This document shows, one piece after another, positions 31,701 through 40,785 of a stretch of 64,000 nt of DNA. How positions within the stretch are numbered: position 1 is the first letter of the stretch; each line of letters starts with the position of its first letter. A model generated the notes under the pieces. That model was not told the origin of the DNA. It worked only from the letters and a program-made list of their open reading frames with translations, and did no database searches. Source of the stretch: Phycisphaerales bacterium (GTDB lineage Bacteria > Planctomycetota > Phycisphaerae > Phycisphaerales > UBA1924); contig JALSHH010000047.1 of the NCBI GenBank assembly GCA_026982335.1, positions 1-64,000 on the forward strand, given 5' to 3'. The position numbers were made by a program, and so were the translations under genes.

Positions 31701-32218
31701 ACCTGACCCCCGTGGTCGGCTCGAGTGCTGGTGCCTTTGACCCCGTGATCTCGACCATCTCGACCGGTGTCGTGATTGATGTCACCGGCGTTGCTTCGGC
31801 AGATCGTCGATATGTCACCCTGACCATCCTGACCACCCAATCAAGCCTGACATTTGATCCCGACCCGATTGTGGTCGCGGGTGCTGCCGGTGGCGGCGGT
31901 GTCGCTGGCGGGGATGCTGGAGGCTTTGCTGGAACCATCCAGATCCCGATTGTGACTGCCGCCCAGATCAACACCACCGTGACCATCCCCGATCAAGGAA
32001 CCGTCCTGCTTGGCGGGCAGCGCATCGTCGATGAACTCGAAGTCGAAACCGGCGTCCCGGTGCTCTCGAAGATTCCGATCCTGAGCCGATTCTTCTCCAA
32101 CAGACTCGATACCAAGAGCGAAAAAACGCTTCTTGTTCTCCTCAAGCCAACGATCCTGATCCAGAACGAAGAGGAAGAACTCAACTTCCCCGGGCTCCTC
32201 GATCAACTCGGACGCTGA
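28730..32218 (+). CDS. Secretin (GspD/PilQ superfamily) with long TPR-like N-terminal region
   Basis: C-terminal secretin region (VEATQADQRSVSLTAPRLTFTNGQRAFI..., TVTIPDQGTVLLGGQRIVDELEVETGVPVLSKIPILSRFFSNRLDTKSEKTLLVLLKPTIL). N-terminal half rich in helical repeats. Confidence 0.92.
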   Translation: MIHNGVIRMSPTTYRSVRSLLLAAVAFTGVHATPALALHSSPTLAERATNAQAVLERATELIENAKLIRARAMLLALQDSPAGATLSDAQGQRLWSLLANIERKIQKTDRLEISLQKGQLALSNDNLVEANRQADAVINSNRSNSDQVQSAQAIKELVALRQHEAMPKVDNAIQMVSQAFESGDYTNAKLLVIRIGQLGLELTDTQNQTLNSYRDRLTQLEETQGVSFGSYNPAMGMLAPESAMNTDWLTGATQDGARSGSYLGQPEENEPVTIEIELVEEQPEIDLLEAARKFEAQSLLGQANIAFEERRFNRALELYSTVITTFSAQVSPEELQLAKDRQREAQIQLGTQGGPDDDILVDTIQDESLQRQRAEAAFRNYLQQAQQALAEGDTNTARNLAAQADLTIKRARDTMPESAFEQYLDSVASLITDINTIEEQQRIAQAEAERQRLAEETAALAAERNQERNAKIVANLNRVLALQQELKYEEALEVVESILFLDPNNPSGLLLKEIIEDILIYRENLHLQRTKSLSYATQSVDNQEAMIAPPSIIGYPDDWPAISFRRGDTLEFAESEANRAVFATMRDTRMPVEFNDNAFEDVIAFIGSTANIDIDVDWESLADIGVDPDSPVNLKLRSVQVSVLLDRVLSKVSDPTLPAGWAIQDGILTIASDEVLRLNTVLETYDIRDLIFAVPDFDNAPNFNLQSAVQAASGSGGGGGSGRSPFTGGAQQADDIPRDERVQAIIDLIQANVDPDGWVSIGGDTSSITELNGNFIITSTPKNHRAIIGLLNKLRQQRAVQINVETRFLSVDQNFFEQIGFDLDVYFNANNTEYQIARTIDPSLLPSDYFDSEGQLLDNVTGNGLLFDTDGDGIPDAIGTQPVFGPGFNGGTLPDGTQLGSDQFSIIRAAQNSFGLTNTLAAGSQFASTILGLNPALGISGRFLDDIQVDFLVEATQADQRSVSLTAPRLTFTNGQRAFIAVSTSQTFVSDLTPVVGSSAGAFDPVISTISTGVVIDVTGVASADRRYVTLTILTTQSSLTFDPDPIVVAGAAGGGGVAGGDAGGFAGTIQIPIVTAAQINTTVTIPDQGTVLLGGQRIVDELEVETGVPVLSKIPILSRFFSNRLDTKSEKTLLVLLKPTILIQNEEEELNFPGLLDQLGR

Positions 32219-32239
32219 GCCAATCTCTGAAAAATCATC

Positions 32240-32269
32240 AGGGCACACCCGTATGGTGTGCCCTTTTTT
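32240..32269 (+). terminator. Rho-independent terminator of secretin gene
   Basis: AGGGCACACC-CGTAT-GGTGTGCCCTTTTTT. Confidence 0.92.
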
Positions 32270-32363
32270 ATTTCCCGCCTGCTCATCGTGCCCGCCTCAA
32301 AAAAATGCACTATAGTGTGAGCCAGTATTCAACCAGTAATAACGCTTACGAGGATGTGCACCG

Positions 32364-32720
32364 ATGACCGATTCAAGACTCAGAATCTCGGAGAATGACG
32401 GGATCACCGTGGTCGAGTTTGTTGACCGCAATATCCTCGATGAGGCCAATATCCAAGCGATCAACGAAGAGATCACCGCGGTGATCGAACGAGCCGATAC
32501 CCCCAAACTGCTCATTAGTTTTTCCAATGTCGATCACCTCTCCTCGGCTGCATTAGGTGCACTGATCACCATCAACAACAAAATCCGCGAGAAAACCGGG
32601 CAGCTTCACCTTGCCAACATCGACCCACAAATCTATGAGGTCTTTGTCATCACCAGACTCAACAAACTCTTCAACATTCATGAGACCACCGACGAGGCAC
32701 ACGCCGCATTTACGAGTTGA
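32364..32720 (+). CDS. STAS-domain anti-sigma factor antagonist (SpoIIAA/RsbV-like)
   Basis: SRLRISENDGITVVEFVDRNILDEANIQAINEEITAVIERADTPKLLISFSNVDHLSSAALGALITINNKIREKTGQLHLANI. Confidence 0.9.
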   Translation: MTDSRLRISENDGITVVEFVDRNILDEANIQAINEEITAVIERADTPKLLISFSNVDHLSSAALGALITINNKIREKTGQLHLANIDPQIYEVFVITRLNKLFNIHETTDEAHAAFTS

Positions 32721-32787
32721 TCATACCGATTCTTTTCTTTCGTCCGCCTTTTTCCTTTGCATTTCGTACCATCTTCGTATCCAGAGC

Positions 32788-33225
32788 ATGAGTGATTCAC
32801 AAACCCATATCAAGGATGCGACAGCGATTGAGCTTGTCTATGATCGCAAACAAATCAACATGCTCATCGACCATATACTCGACCAGGCAGAGTCTCAAGG
32901 GTACAGCTCGAGCGCCCTCTTCGCCATCCGCTTGGCTATCGAGGAAGCAATCACCAATGCCTTTGAACATGGGCACGAAAAACTTGATCCTTCCACCCCC
33001 ATCCGTGTTGAGTACGCGGTCACAAAATACGCGGTCGAAGTCGCCATTGAAGATCAAGGTCCGGGATTCTCGCCGAGTACCCTACCCGACCCAACACTCC
33101 AAGAAAATCTCTCCAAACCATCAGGGCGAGGCGTGATGCTCATGCAAGCCTACATGACCGATGTCCACTTCAACAACACCGGCAACCGCGTCAAACTCCG
33201 CTATATCCGTCCGAATGACGCCTAA
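32788..33225 (+). CDS. Anti-sigma factor serine kinase-like ATPase (RsbW/SpoIIAB-like HATPase)
   Basis: RLAIEEAITNAFEHGHEKLDPSTPIRVEYAV..., VAIEDQGPGFSPSTLPDPTLQENLSKPSGRGVMLMQAYMTDVHF. Confidence 0.9.
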   Translation: MSDSQTHIKDATAIELVYDRKQINMLIDHILDQAESQGYSSSALFAIRLAIEEAITNAFEHGHEKLDPSTPIRVEYAVTKYAVEVAIEDQGPGFSPSTLPDPTLQENLSKPSGRGVMLMQAYMTDVHFNNTGNRVKLRYIRPNDA

Positions 33226-33289
33226 CCCTCACAGTGAAGCACAAAGAACTCGCCTTTCCCACAGAATCGACCCCACCAGACGAATAACC

Positions 33290-33334
33290 TTGTTTTCGGA
33301 AAGAATCCAGACTACAATACTCTGGAATGATTCT
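33290..33334 (+). promoter_or_regulatory. Candidate sigma-70-type promoter with overlapping inverted repeat upstream of iscS
   Basis: TTGTTT (33290-33295) - 17 nt - TACAAT (33313-33318). Bulged inverted repeat AGAATCCAGA...TCTGGaatgATTCT (33302-33334) spans the -10 and predicted start. iscS starts at 33392. Confidence 0.5.
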
Positions 33335-33391
33335 AAGCGTCAAGGTTTCACCCTCCGGTTTGATTCCATACCATTGCCCCTGCGAGGACTG

Positions 33392-34642
33392 ATGATGCGT
33401 GCCGAACTCCCCAAGTTGCCAATGTACCTCGATTACGCTGCCACCACCCCCTGCGACCCGCGCGTGGTCGAAGCCATGTTTCCCTATTTTACCGAAAAGT
33501 TCGGCAATCCTGGCTCCCGCAACCATTCCTTTGGTTGGGACGCAGAAGAGGCCGTCACCAAAGCTCGCCAGCAGGTCGCTGAACTCATCGGCGCCGACCC
33601 CAAAGAGATCATCTTCACCTCAGGTTCTACCGAATCCAACAACCTCGCCATCAAGGGCGCTGCCAATATGTACGCCAAGAAACCCACGGGACACACTCAG
33701 CGAGGCCACATCATCTCGGTGATCCACGAACATAAAGCTGTGCTTGATCCATGTAAACGTCTCGAAAAAGAGGGCTTCGAGGTCACCCTCATCGACCCTC
33801 AATCCGATGGCACCGTCACCCGCGAAATGATCGAAGCCGTCATCCGTGACGACACCATCCTCGTCACCGTGATGTGGGCCAACAACGAAATCGGCACCTT
33901 CAACGAAGTTCCCGAGATCGGTGCGCTCTGCCATGAGCGGGGCATCATCTTCCACACCGATGCGACCCAATGGGTCGGCAAAATGCCCACGAATGTCAAA
34001 AAGGACAATGTCGATCTGCTCTCACTCTCTGGGCACAAGATGTACGGGCCCAAGGGGATTGGCGCCCTCTATGTCCGTCGGCGTCGCCCACGCGTCCGCT
34101 TGATGGCACTCCAAGAGGGTGGCGGCCAAGAACGCGGATTTCGGTCAGGCACCTCCAATGTCACGGGCATCGTCGGGCTCGGCAAGGCCTGCGAACTCTG
34201 TGCAGCCGATATGGATGCCCAGCGCCAACGACTTGGAGCTCTACGAGACAAACTCGAAACCAAAATCACCAATGCCCTCGATGTTGTGCAGGTCAATGGA
34301 CACCCCGACAAACGCCTTGCCCACCTGACCAACATTTCTTTCGGATTCGTCGAAGGCGAAAGCTTGATGATGGCACTCAAAGAAATCGCCATGAGCTCAG
34401 GCTCGGCATGCACCAGCGCCTCGCTCGAACCGAGCTATGTCCTCAAAGCCTTGGGCGTCGGCGATGATCTGGCCCACTCTTCGCTTCGTATCAGTATGGG
34501 GCGATGGACCACCGAAGAAGAAATCGACTATGCCGGCGACAAAATCATCGAGGCGGTCAACAAACTCCGCGACCTCTCGCCTTTGTACGACATGCACAAC
34601 GAGGGTATCGATATCACCAAAATCGAATGGGCTGCCCACTAA
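33392..34642 (+). CDS. iscS: Cysteine desulfurase (IscS/NifS family)
   Basis: MYLDYAATTPCDPRVVEAMFPYFTEKFGNPGSRNHSFG..., SLSGHKMYGPKGIGALYVRRR, SSGSACTSASLEPSYVLKALG. Confidence 0.96.
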   Translation: MMRAELPKLPMYLDYAATTPCDPRVVEAMFPYFTEKFGNPGSRNHSFGWDAEEAVTKARQQVAELIGADPKEIIFTSGSTESNNLAIKGAANMYAKKPTGHTQRGHIISVIHEHKAVLDPCKRLEKEGFEVTLIDPQSDGTVTREMIEAVIRDDTILVTVMWANNEIGTFNEVPEIGALCHERGIIFHTDATQWVGKMPTNVKKDNVDLLSLSGHKMYGPKGIGALYVRRRRPRVRLMALQEGGGQERGFRSGTSNVTGIVGLGKACELCAADMDAQRQRLGALRDKLETKITNALDVVQVNGHPDKRLAHLTNISFGFVEGESLMMALKEIAMSSGSACTSASLEPSYVLKALGVGDDLAHSSLRISMGRWTTEEEIDYAGDKIIEAVNKLRDLSPLYDMHNEGIDITKIEWAAH

Positions 34643-34674
34643 AGCACCCCTGAAGCAATACACAGGATTCAGTT

Positions 34675-35079
34675 ATGGCCTACTCAGAAAAAGTCATTGA
34701 ACACTACGAAAAACCCCGCAATGTTGGAACCTTTGGCACCCAAAAAGAAATCAAAGAGCGCACCGATATCGGAGTCGGACTTGTCGGCGCACCAGAGTGT
34801 GGCGATGTCATGCAGCTTCAGATCAAAGTCGACGACAACACTGGACGCATCGAAGACGCCAAGTTCAAATGCTTTGGATGCGGATCGGCCATTGCCAGCT
34901 CATCACTGGCGACTGAATGGCTCAAGGGAAAAACCCTTGATGAGGGCATGAAGATCAAAAATACTGAAATCGTCGAAGAGCTGTCTTTACCCCCGGTCAA
35001 GATTCATTGTTCCGTACTCGCCGAGGATGCGATCAAATCCGCCATTGCCGACTACAAGCAGAAGAACAGCAAGAACTAA
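34675..35079 (+). CDS. iscU: Fe-S cluster assembly scaffold
   Basis: MAYSEKVIEHYEKPRNVGTFG..., GAPECGDVMQLQIKVDD, KFKCFGCGSAIASSSLATEWLKGK, PPVKIHCSVLAEDAIKSAI. Confidence 0.97.
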   Translation: MAYSEKVIEHYEKPRNVGTFGTQKEIKERTDIGVGLVGAPECGDVMQLQIKVDDNTGRIEDAKFKCFGCGSAIASSSLATEWLKGKTLDEGMKIKNTEIVEELSLPPVKIHCSVLAEDAIKSAIADYKQKNSKN

Positions 35080-35154
35080 GCCAAGCCCCCGAGGCAAATG
35101 GGGCATAGAATCCAGACCTGCCGATGTGTGCAGGGTACAAATTTGGAGGCCGCA

Positions 35155-35511
35155 ATGAGTGCAGAGACAACACAAGAACAAGCAGTGACCTTGACTGAAT
35201 TGGCTGCCAAAGAAGTCAAAACAATTATTGCTTCGCAGGAACTCGATACTGAGAAGGTCCGATTGCGTATCGGCGTCAAAGGCGGTGGGTGCTCTGGATT
35301 TAGTTATCTGCTTGATCTCACTGAAACTCAAAAAGACACTGACGAAATTTTCGAGCAGCATGGAATCAAGATCATCATTGATCCTAAAAGCCTACTCTAC
35401 CTCAACGGCGTAACGGTCGATTTTAAGGATGAAATCATGGGACGCGGGTTTGTATTCAACAATCCCAATGCATCAAGCAGCTGTGGGTGCGGATCGAGTT
35501 TCTCTGTCTAA
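35155..35511 (+). CDS. iscA: Iron-sulfur cluster assembly accessory protein (IscA/ErpA/HesB family)
   Basis: LRIGVKGGGCSGFSYLLDL..., NPNASSSCGCGSSFSV. Start at 35155 after TTGGAGGC. Confidence 0.95.
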   Translation: MSAETTQEQAVTLTELAAKEVKTIIASQELDTEKVRLRIGVKGGGCSGFSYLLDLTETQKDTDEIFEQHGIKIIIDPKSLLYLNGVTVDFKDEIMGRGFVFNNPNASSSCGCGSSFSV

Positions 35512-35538
35512 TGCATCATCCAAAGCCAAATGTTCCAT

Positions 35539-35565
35539 ACACCACGATTTTCGGGGTGTTTTTTC
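35539..35565 (+). terminator. Rho-independent terminator of isc cluster
   Basis: ACACCACG-ATTTT-CGGGGTGT followed by TTTTTT. Confidence 0.75.
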
Positions 35566-35673
35566 TTTTCGGGGTTGCATATTTTGTCAAGATACGGTTG
35601 AATAGATTCGCACTCGATTGCACCCCACACCTCAAGACCAATTCGTGGGATCGAGCACGCCACGGAAGGGCAT

Positions 35674-36153
35674 ATGCATATGACAGAATCCCCGGTCCCA
35701 CTCGACACCACACAAGGGTATTGCCCCCCCACCGCCGTCCAATTCAGCGTATTTCTCTCGAATAAGGTTGGCAAAATGCTCGATCTCACGGAGGTTTTTG
35801 ACGAAGCGTCCGTTTCGTTGTGTGCTATTTCAGTCCACGAGGCCTCTGATCATGCGGTCGTTCGACTCATTACCAACGATGCCAAAGAGGCCCGCACGAT
35901 ACTCAAAGCAAACCGCTTTCCCTTTTCCGAACACGAAGTCTTGGTTGTTGAGCTCTCCGAGGGGCACTCACTCTCGCGAATGTGCCTGCACCTCCTCGGC
36001 GCCGAGATCAATATTGCCTTTGCCTACCCAATGATGCACAACTCCGCAGAGGCTTCTGCCATTGCCATCGCGGTCGACGACCCTACCCTCGCGGGGCAAA
36101 TTTTAAGACGAAAAGGATTCAAAATGCTTGGCGAGCAAGATTTATCTCACTGA
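35674..36153 (+). CDS. ACT-like domain protein
   Basis: FSVFLSNKVGKMLDLTEVFDEASVSLCAISVHEASDHAVVRLITNDAKEARTILKANRFPFSEHEVLVVEL: ACT-like beta-alpha pattern, probably repeated. Confidence 0.75.
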   Translation: MHMTESPVPLDTTQGYCPPTAVQFSVFLSNKVGKMLDLTEVFDEASVSLCAISVHEASDHAVVRLITNDAKEARTILKANRFPFSEHEVLVVELSEGHSLSRMCLHLLGAEINIAFAYPMMHNSAEASAIAIAVDDPTLAGQILRRKGFKMLGEQDLSH

Positions 36154-36267
36154 ATACCAACGCCTTACGCTGCAAGCATCAAAATTATTGTCTTTCCTCT
36201 GAACCCCGGTCCCATTAAGCCGGTACCGTACAAACACCCAGAGCATTCACCTACCCAGGAGTATCAC

Positions 36268-37308
36268 ATGAAACGGTTCATTACAGCATCCACCCTCGCC
36301 TTTTCAGTACTCATAGGCCCGGCCGCCTTGACCACCACTGCGGGTTCACACACTCCAGAACCAACAGATGCCCCTCACTCCACCCCCACACTTGAGGATC
36401 TCGTGGGCAAAATTGAAATTCCTGAGCTCTTCATTGGATCCAAAGCCCCTGCCTTGGCCATCAACAAATTCCTCAATGGCGATCCAGTCGAAGACTTTGA
36501 GGACGGCCAAGTCTATCTTGTTGAATTCTGGGCGACATGGTGTAGCCCATGCATCAAAGCTTTCCCCCACCTCTCGGAGCTTCAAGTCAAACACGGCGAA
36601 TCAGTTCGGATCATCGGCGTCAATATCTGGGAGCGCACTCAAAACCAAGCTGAGCGCAATGAACTAATTGAAACCTTCGTCGCCGAGCAAGGCGATCGGA
36701 TGAGCTACACCGTAGCCATCGAAGAGGGCAGCGCCATGGCCGACACTTGGATGAAACCTGCGGGTCAAAACGGCATTCCTGCTGCCTTCATCGTCGATGG
36801 CACTGGTCACATCGCATGGATCGGACACCCTTCCGGAATTGATCAACCCCTCCAAGACATCATCGATGGCAAATTCAACCCAACCGAGGCCGCTGAAAAA
36901 GCACGCAACGGGATCATGGTTTCTGCGGGGATGAATAAGTTCATGCGCATACTCCGCTCTGGGAAAGACCTCGACGATGCCCGCCAGATCGCCAATATCC
37001 TGATCGACGACTACGCCAACAAGCAACCCGCCACACTCAACGCTATCGCTTGGATGCTCTTGACTGCTGAAGCACCCAAGGTCGGGATGGATGATTTCAA
37101 GGTTGCCCACCGAGCCATCGCGGTGGCCTGCGAACAAACCGGGTGGGAAGACTGGTCATTACTCGACACCTACGCCCTAGCTGCGTACAAGATCGGGCAG
37201 ACTGATGAAGCGATCAAGTGGCAACGAAAAGCCATCGAACTCACCCCGGCCACCGAAACCAAAGCCCTCAACGAACTCAAGGGACGCTTGGCCGAATACG
37301 AAGGCTAA
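36268..37308 (+). CDS. Secreted TlpA/redoxin-family thiol-disulfide protein
   Basis: Signal peptide; VEFWATWCSPCIKAFPHLSELQ (CxxC); C-terminal helical region. Confidence 0.88.
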   Translation: MKRFITASTLAFSVLIGPAALTTTAGSHTPEPTDAPHSTPTLEDLVGKIEIPELFIGSKAPALAINKFLNGDPVEDFEDGQVYLVEFWATWCSPCIKAFPHLSELQVKHGESVRIIGVNIWERTQNQAERNELIETFVAEQGDRMSYTVAIEEGSAMADTWMKPAGQNGIPAAFIVDGTGHIAWIGHPSGIDQPLQDIIDGKFNPTEAAEKARNGIMVSAGMNKFMRILRSGKDLDDARQIANILIDDYANKQPATLNAIAWMLLTAEAPKVGMDDFKVAHRAIAVACEQTGWEDWSLLDTYALAAYKIGQTDEAIKWQRKAIELTPATETKALNELKGRLAEYEG

Positions 37309-37335
37309 GCCGCTCAAATCTTCGCCTATGAAAAT

Positions 37336-37363
37336 ACCCTGCCTTGCGCGGGGTGTTCTTTTT
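37336..37363 (+). terminator. Rho-independent terminator
   Basis: ACCCTGCCTTGCGCGGGGTGTTCTTTTT hairpin plus U-rich tract. Confidence 0.65.
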
Positions 37364-37393
37364 GATGAAATGAAAGCGGAAGCAGATGCCCGC

Positions 37394-38395
37394 TTAGTTC
37401 AAGCCCTGCTCGCCGAGCCAATGCTCAGCGTCAATCGCTGCCTGGCATCCCATTCCCGATGCGGTAATCGCTTGGCGATAGACCGCATCGGCAACATCGC
37501 CCCCAGCGAAGACGCCTGCGATGTTGGTCTTGCTCGATCGGGTCTTGAGATCAATATAACCCGCATCATCGAACTCAAGATTTGTATCGCGCAGGAACTT
37601 GGTCGCTGGCGTATGACCAATCGCGACAAACATGCCTTTGACCGCCAACTCGGACTCTTCACCTGTCACTGTGTCCTTGAGTCTGATCGCGTGGAGCTTT
37701 TCGGCCCCATGCTCATCGGGGGTGCTCAGACACTCAATCACCGTCTTGTTCCACAACACCTTGGCGTTGTCGTTGCCCAAGAACCGCTCCTGCATAACCT
37801 TCGAACCTCGCAACTCGTCGCGCCGATGAATCATGTAGACCGTCGAAGCAAACTTGGTAAGATAGGTTGCTTCTTCGAGTGCGGTATCGCCCCCGCCGAC
37901 TACCGCAACGGGCTGATTGCGAAATGCAGGGAGCGCACCATCACAGACAGCACAGGCGGACACCCCGCCTCCAGTGGTGGCAAGCTTCATCTCACTCTCG
38001 AGCCCGAGCCAGTTGGCAGTCGCCCCCGTCGAGATGATGACCGCGTGGGCTTTGACGGCATGGCCCTGGGAAGTATGAAGTGTATGAGGCGATCCATCAG
38101 TTGAAAAATCGCACTTGACGATATCCTCGCCAACCACCTGAGCGCCGAATCGGCATGCCTGCTGCTCGAACTTCATCATCATCTCCGGGCCGGCGATGCC
38201 CTCAGGAAATCCGGGATAGTTCTCGACCTCGGTGGTGAGCATGAGCTGTCCGCCGGGGAGGATCGGCCCGGGGTCTTGCTTGGCAACACCAACATAGACA
38301 ACGGGACGAAGATCGGCGCGGGCAGCATAAATGGCTGCTGTCCACCCTGAAGGTCCGGACCCAATGATGACCACTTTGTGGACAGTCTCTGTCAT
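37394..38395 (-). CDS. trxB: Thioredoxin reductase
   Basis: HKVVIIGSGPSGWTAAIYAARADLRPVVYVG, SACAVCDGALP (CxxC), VAVVGGGDTALEEATYLT, GVFAGGDVADAVYRQAITASGMGCQAAIDAEHWL. Confidence 0.95.
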   Translation of the reverse strand: MTETVHKVVIIGSGPSGWTAAIYAARADLRPVVYVGVAKQDPGPILPGGQLMLTTEVENYPGFPEGIAGPEMMMKFEQQACRFGAQVVGEDIVKCDFSTDGSPHTLHTSQGHAVKAHAVIISTGATANWLGLESEMKLATTGGGVSACAVCDGALPAFRNQPVAVVGGGDTALEEATYLTKFASTVYMIHRRDELRGSKVMQERFLGNDNAKVLWNKTVIECLSTPDEHGAEKLHAIRLKDTVTGEESELAVKGMFVAIGHTPATKFLRDTNLEFDDAGYIDLKTRSSKTNIAGVFAGGDVADAVYRQAITASGMGCQAAIDAEHWLGEQGLN

Positions 38396-38536
38396 ATCTG
38401 TCAATCGAAGTTCCTCCAAATCAGCAACGGCAAAACCAAAATCATTTTGTGCCTCTTGGCCACAATCGCATGGATGTGGATGATATTCCTGAAGCACGCA
38501 AGATGAAATCTTAGCCCCTAGGCGGTACCCAATACG

Positions 38537-38575
38537 AAAAAACTGGCCCCGTCATGATGCCATAACGGGGCCAGT
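38537..38575 (-). terminator. Rho-independent terminator of sigma factor gene
   Basis: Minus strand ACTGGCCCCGT...ACGGGGCCAGTTTTTT. Confidence 0.88.
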
Positions 38576-38630
38576 GGAGAGAGAGCAAGGTGGTCTAGGC
38601 ACGCAAATCGACAAGCAGACGATCTTGGGA

Positions 38631-39617
38631 TCAACCCGCCTTGTATGTTGTCTGCTTTTGATCTGCGTTGCGGATGCTGGGCGCACTTTGGCTTGCTTCC
38701 CGTGAAATTTCCTCGAAGACTGGCGCATTTCGACGAAAGAATCGGCTCGGTTTAGCATCGTTGAGTCGATCATTGAGCCGGTCGAGTGATTCTTCGATGA
38801 TCTGCCGCACACGCTCGCGAGAAATCCCGACCTCGGCCGCGATTTCCTTGAGCGTCAAAGGCTCAGAACCATCGAGTCCGAACCGCAAACGCAAAATTTC
38901 GGCTTCCCGGTCGTCAATGGTTTCCATCAAACGCCTCAGAATTCCAAGCTCCTCAGTACGAAGCGATTGGTCATCGGGTGTCGTTCCGCGATAGTCCGCG
39001 ATGATCCCATCGAGCCCGACCGTCTCGCCATTGAGATCCTTGGGGGACTGGTTGGGTGCATTGAACGCACGAACGGCCCGTTTGATAATTTGGATTTTTT
39101 TGATCGGCAGATCCATCGCCTCGGCAAGTTGCTCCATCGAAGGTGGATGTCCGATTTCGGCTTCGAGCAATCGTGAGTGGCGTTTCCACTTGGCGATGAG
39201 CTCGACCATGTAGGCGGGAATATGAATCGGTTGATTAGCGTTCATCAGGGCTCGTTTGATGCCCTGTTTGATCCACCAGCTGCCATAGGTACTAAACCGT
39301 GCTCCTTGGGCAGGATCAAACCCCTCAACCGCCCGCAGCAACCCGATATTGCCTTCCTCGATCAGATCAGTGATCGGAAGCCCACGGTTGCTGTATTTCT
39401 TGGCAATTGAAACGACCAGCCGAAGGTTGCTCTTGACCATCCGATCGCGTGCAACGGGACACTGCTCGTTGATAATTTTCCACCCCAATTCACGCTCTTC
39501 TTCAGCAGTGAGCAGTGGATAACGATTAATCTCCTTGAGGTAAGTTTGCAACGCAGACTTCACTCCAGAGGACGACCCAGCTGAACTGGACACAGACGAA
39601 CCAAAAGATGTTCTCAC
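38631..39617 (-). CDS. RNA polymerase sigma factor, sigma-70 family (RpoD/SigA-like, regions 1.2-4)
   Basis: [69 protein letters not shown]. Lacks a long region 1.1. Confidence 0.95.
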   Translation of the reverse strand: MRTSFGSSVSSSAGSSSGVKSALQTYLKEINRYPLLTAEEERELGWKIINEQCPVARDRMVKSNLRLVVSIAKKYSNRGLPITDLIEEGNIGLLRAVEGFDPAQGARFSTYGSWWIKQGIKRALMNANQPIHIPAYMVELIAKWKRHSRLLEAEIGHPPSMEQLAEAMDLPIKKIQIIKRAVRAFNAPNQSPKDLNGETVGLDGIIADYRGTTPDDQSLRTEELGILRRLMETIDDREAEILRLRFGLDGSEPLTLKEIAAEVGISRERVRQIIEESLDRLNDRLNDAKPSRFFRRNAPVFEEISREASQSAPSIRNADQKQTTYKAG

Positions 39618-39917
39618 TTTCCTACCCTACCCTTTCCGCAGCGAATGCTGCCGGAAAAAAAAACAGATTGCGGGGGGACAAAGATCCCTCCCTACTCCGT
39701 TCGTCAGTCTACGCGAAATGTTCCATCGGCGAAAGAGAAAAAAGCCTGAACTTCGGAGAATTTCTTGGCAAAGTTGTGTGCATTAACCTGCCCGATTGCA
39801 CCGATTAGACTGATCAGGTGACAATTTGACGAATATGATCGGTCTATCAAAATTTTATTGGCAACTTCCGAAAACCAGTGCATGATTGAGAATTGTGCTT
39901 GAATCTCACGAGAATCC

Positions 39918-40775
39918 ATGAAACGAGACCTAACCGAACTCCTCGACGAATGGCCCTATGAACCAGGTCAAATTGCCGTCCGAGTCATCGAGGGAATCGA
40001 CGGACAACCTCGTATTCAAGTCCGACTTGACTTGGGAATCCTCCAGATGAACACCGATGGCCGCCCCGATGGCAAACGCCCACATGGGTTTGATTCCCTA
40101 CTTGATTATTTTGAATCCAAAATCGATCAAAGCAACCTCGACTCCCTTGATCTGGCCGATGCTTCAGACACTCCAGACCACGATCCAAACGATGAAGTCT
40201 TCCTTGAAAAAACGCCGTTCGATCGGCAGCATGAAGTATCTGGTCCCAACTCTCGGTTCCTCACTCCCGATGATTGCCGATCCCTGCGTGAAGAAGCCCA
40301 GCAGTATTACCACCGGTACATCGCGATGCTCGTACTTGAAGACTACGAAGCCGTCGTCCGCGACACCTCGCGCAATATGCGCGTACTCGACATTTTCCGT
40401 GACCATGCGATAACGGCTGAGGATATGCATGCGATGGAATCACACCGCCCGTACATCATGATGATGCGTGCCCGTTCGTTGGCAAGCCAGGCGCTCAAGT
40501 CTGAAGAAAACAAAGCAGCGGTTCTTGCCATCGACGAGGGGCTCGACGCCCTCAAAAAGTACTACGAGATGGTTGGTCATCCTGAACTCTTTGACGAATC
40601 CGGCGAAGTTGCCATGCTCCGCGACATGCGTGATACACTCATCCCCAAACTCCCCGTCAGCCAAAGGGCCGAGCTTCGCCAGCGCCTCGATGCGGCGATC
40701 GCAGCAGAGAATTTCGAACTCGCCGCGATCCTCCGTGATGAAATTCGTATGCTCGGCGGACGACCACACAAATAA
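39918..40775 (+). CDS. UVR (UvrB/UvrC) motif-containing protein
   Basis: C-terminal LRQRLDAAIAAENFELAAILRDEIRMLGG matches the UVR motif. No UvrB/C catalytic parts. Confidence 0.78.
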   Translation: MKRDLTELLDEWPYEPGQIAVRVIEGIDGQPRIQVRLDLGILQMNTDGRPDGKRPHGFDSLLDYFESKIDQSNLDSLDLADASDTPDHDPNDEVFLEKTPFDRQHEVSGPNSRFLTPDDCRSLREEAQQYYHRYIAMLVLEDYEAVVRDTSRNMRVLDIFRDHAITAEDMHAMESHRPYIMMMRARSLASQALKSEENKAAVLAIDEGLDALKKYYEMVGHPELFDESGEVAMLRDMRDTLIPKLPVSQRAELRQRLDAAIAAENFELAAILRDEIRMLGGRPHK

Positions 40776-40785
40776 ACACTCACTC

